Positions 40,677-40,792 of a DNA stretch of 40,792 bases are shown piece after piece. The DNA is from Streptomyces sp. PH10-H1 (GTDB taxonomy: Bacteria; Actinomycetota; Actinomycetes; Streptomycetales; Streptomycetaceae). A model generated the notes under the pieces. That model was not told the origin of the DNA. It saw only the letters and a program-made list of their open reading frames with translations, and made no database searches. Numbering within the stretch: the stretch's first letter is position 1; each line of letters starts with the position of its first letter. A program made the translations under genes and the position numbers. Location of the stretch: the NCBI RefSeq assembly GCF_030063355.1, contig NZ_JASISZ010000025.1, positions 1 through 40,792 on the forward strand. Reading direction: 5' to 3'.

Positions 40677-40750
40677 CGCGGGGTGGAGCAGCTCGGTAGC
40701 TCGCTGGGCTCATAACCCAGAGGTCGCAGGTTCAAATCCTGTCCCCGCTA
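40677..40750 (+). tRNA. Initiator tRNA-Met (CAU)
   Basis: A 74-nt cloverleaf. The acceptor is CGCGGGG/CCCCGCT, with a C-U mismatch at the first pair, the initiator feature. The anticodon arm CTGGG-CTCATAA-CCCAG has three G-C pairs next to the loop, the other initiator hallmark. The T arm is GCAGG-TTCAAAT-CCTGT. CCA is not encoded (CTG follows), as in many actinobacterial tRNAs. TACGGT at 40658 is a possible -10. Confidence 0.95.
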
Positions 40751-40792
40751 CTGCAGAAGAGGGGCGGGGTCAGCAGACACCGCGGCGGGTGG

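Overview
The window is high-GC DNA (GC-rich third codon positions, many GTG and some TTG starts, GC-only hairpin terminators, TANNNT -10 boxes close to start codons). It reads as the chromosome of a Streptomyces or close relative. It holds about 27 protein genes, one initiator tRNA and no insertion sequence, prophage, CRISPR array or rRNA. Gene content matches a neighbourhood that I recall being conserved across actinobacteria (the Rv3193c-Rv3204 region of Mycobacterium tuberculosis): ATL protein, adnA, adnB, nudC, mycoredoxin, uvrD2, whiB7/wblC, an ABC1 kinase, a DUF2342 protein, a PDZ/Lon-like protease and a UPF0182 protein.

Layout. 70-2524 (minus): an aminoglycoside-phosphotransferase-like enzyme and an unrecognised partner protein, preceded by a multi-half-site operator. 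2729-5308 (minus): a large secreted BNR/beta-propeller protein. 5522-8380 (minus): an unusual membrane protein joining a degenerate kinase-like domain to an LPG-synthase-type flippase domain. 8461-18348 (plus): DNA repair, with an alkyltransferase-like protein, AdnA, two tandem lipoproteins and AdnB. 18401-20829 (plus): an M20 peptidase and NudC. 20905-21147 (minus): mycoredoxin, divergent from uvrD2 (21305-23497). 23498-25075: the wblC locus with an AT-rich autoregulated-type promoter, a 102-codon upstream ORF, a strong attenuator, wblC with its AT-hook, a coupled small ORF, a terminator and a tiny zinc-ribbon gene. 25094-27660 (minus): ThiF-like and ABC1 kinase genes, whose upstream region carries seven 11-bp repeats. 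27917-31673 (plus): a YgjP/DUF45 metallopeptidase, then a three-gene AIM24 operon starting with a TerD-AIM24 fusion. 31604-33669 (minus): DUF2342 and Nudix genes. 33800-36982 (plus): an SDR epimerase, MoaE, a 52-residue membrane protein and a PDZ/S16 protease. 37097-37651 (minus): a PPA1309-type protein. 37783-40635 (plus): a UPF0182 membrane protein. 40677-40750: initiator tRNA-Met.

How it works together. The core is genome maintenance (AdnAB resection, UvrD2, ATL) next to redox and nucleotide housekeeping (mycoredoxin, NudC) and the ribosome-stress regulator WblC. The most informative non-coding element is the wblC leader, where a perfect 8-bp antiterminator pairing competes with the terminator and sits inside the last codons of the uORF.

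A recurrent and unexplained pattern is that several unrelated genes end in short tandem duplications whose first copy contains the stop codon. I had no search tools. Family names rest on motifs read from the translations, and locus comparisons are from memory.
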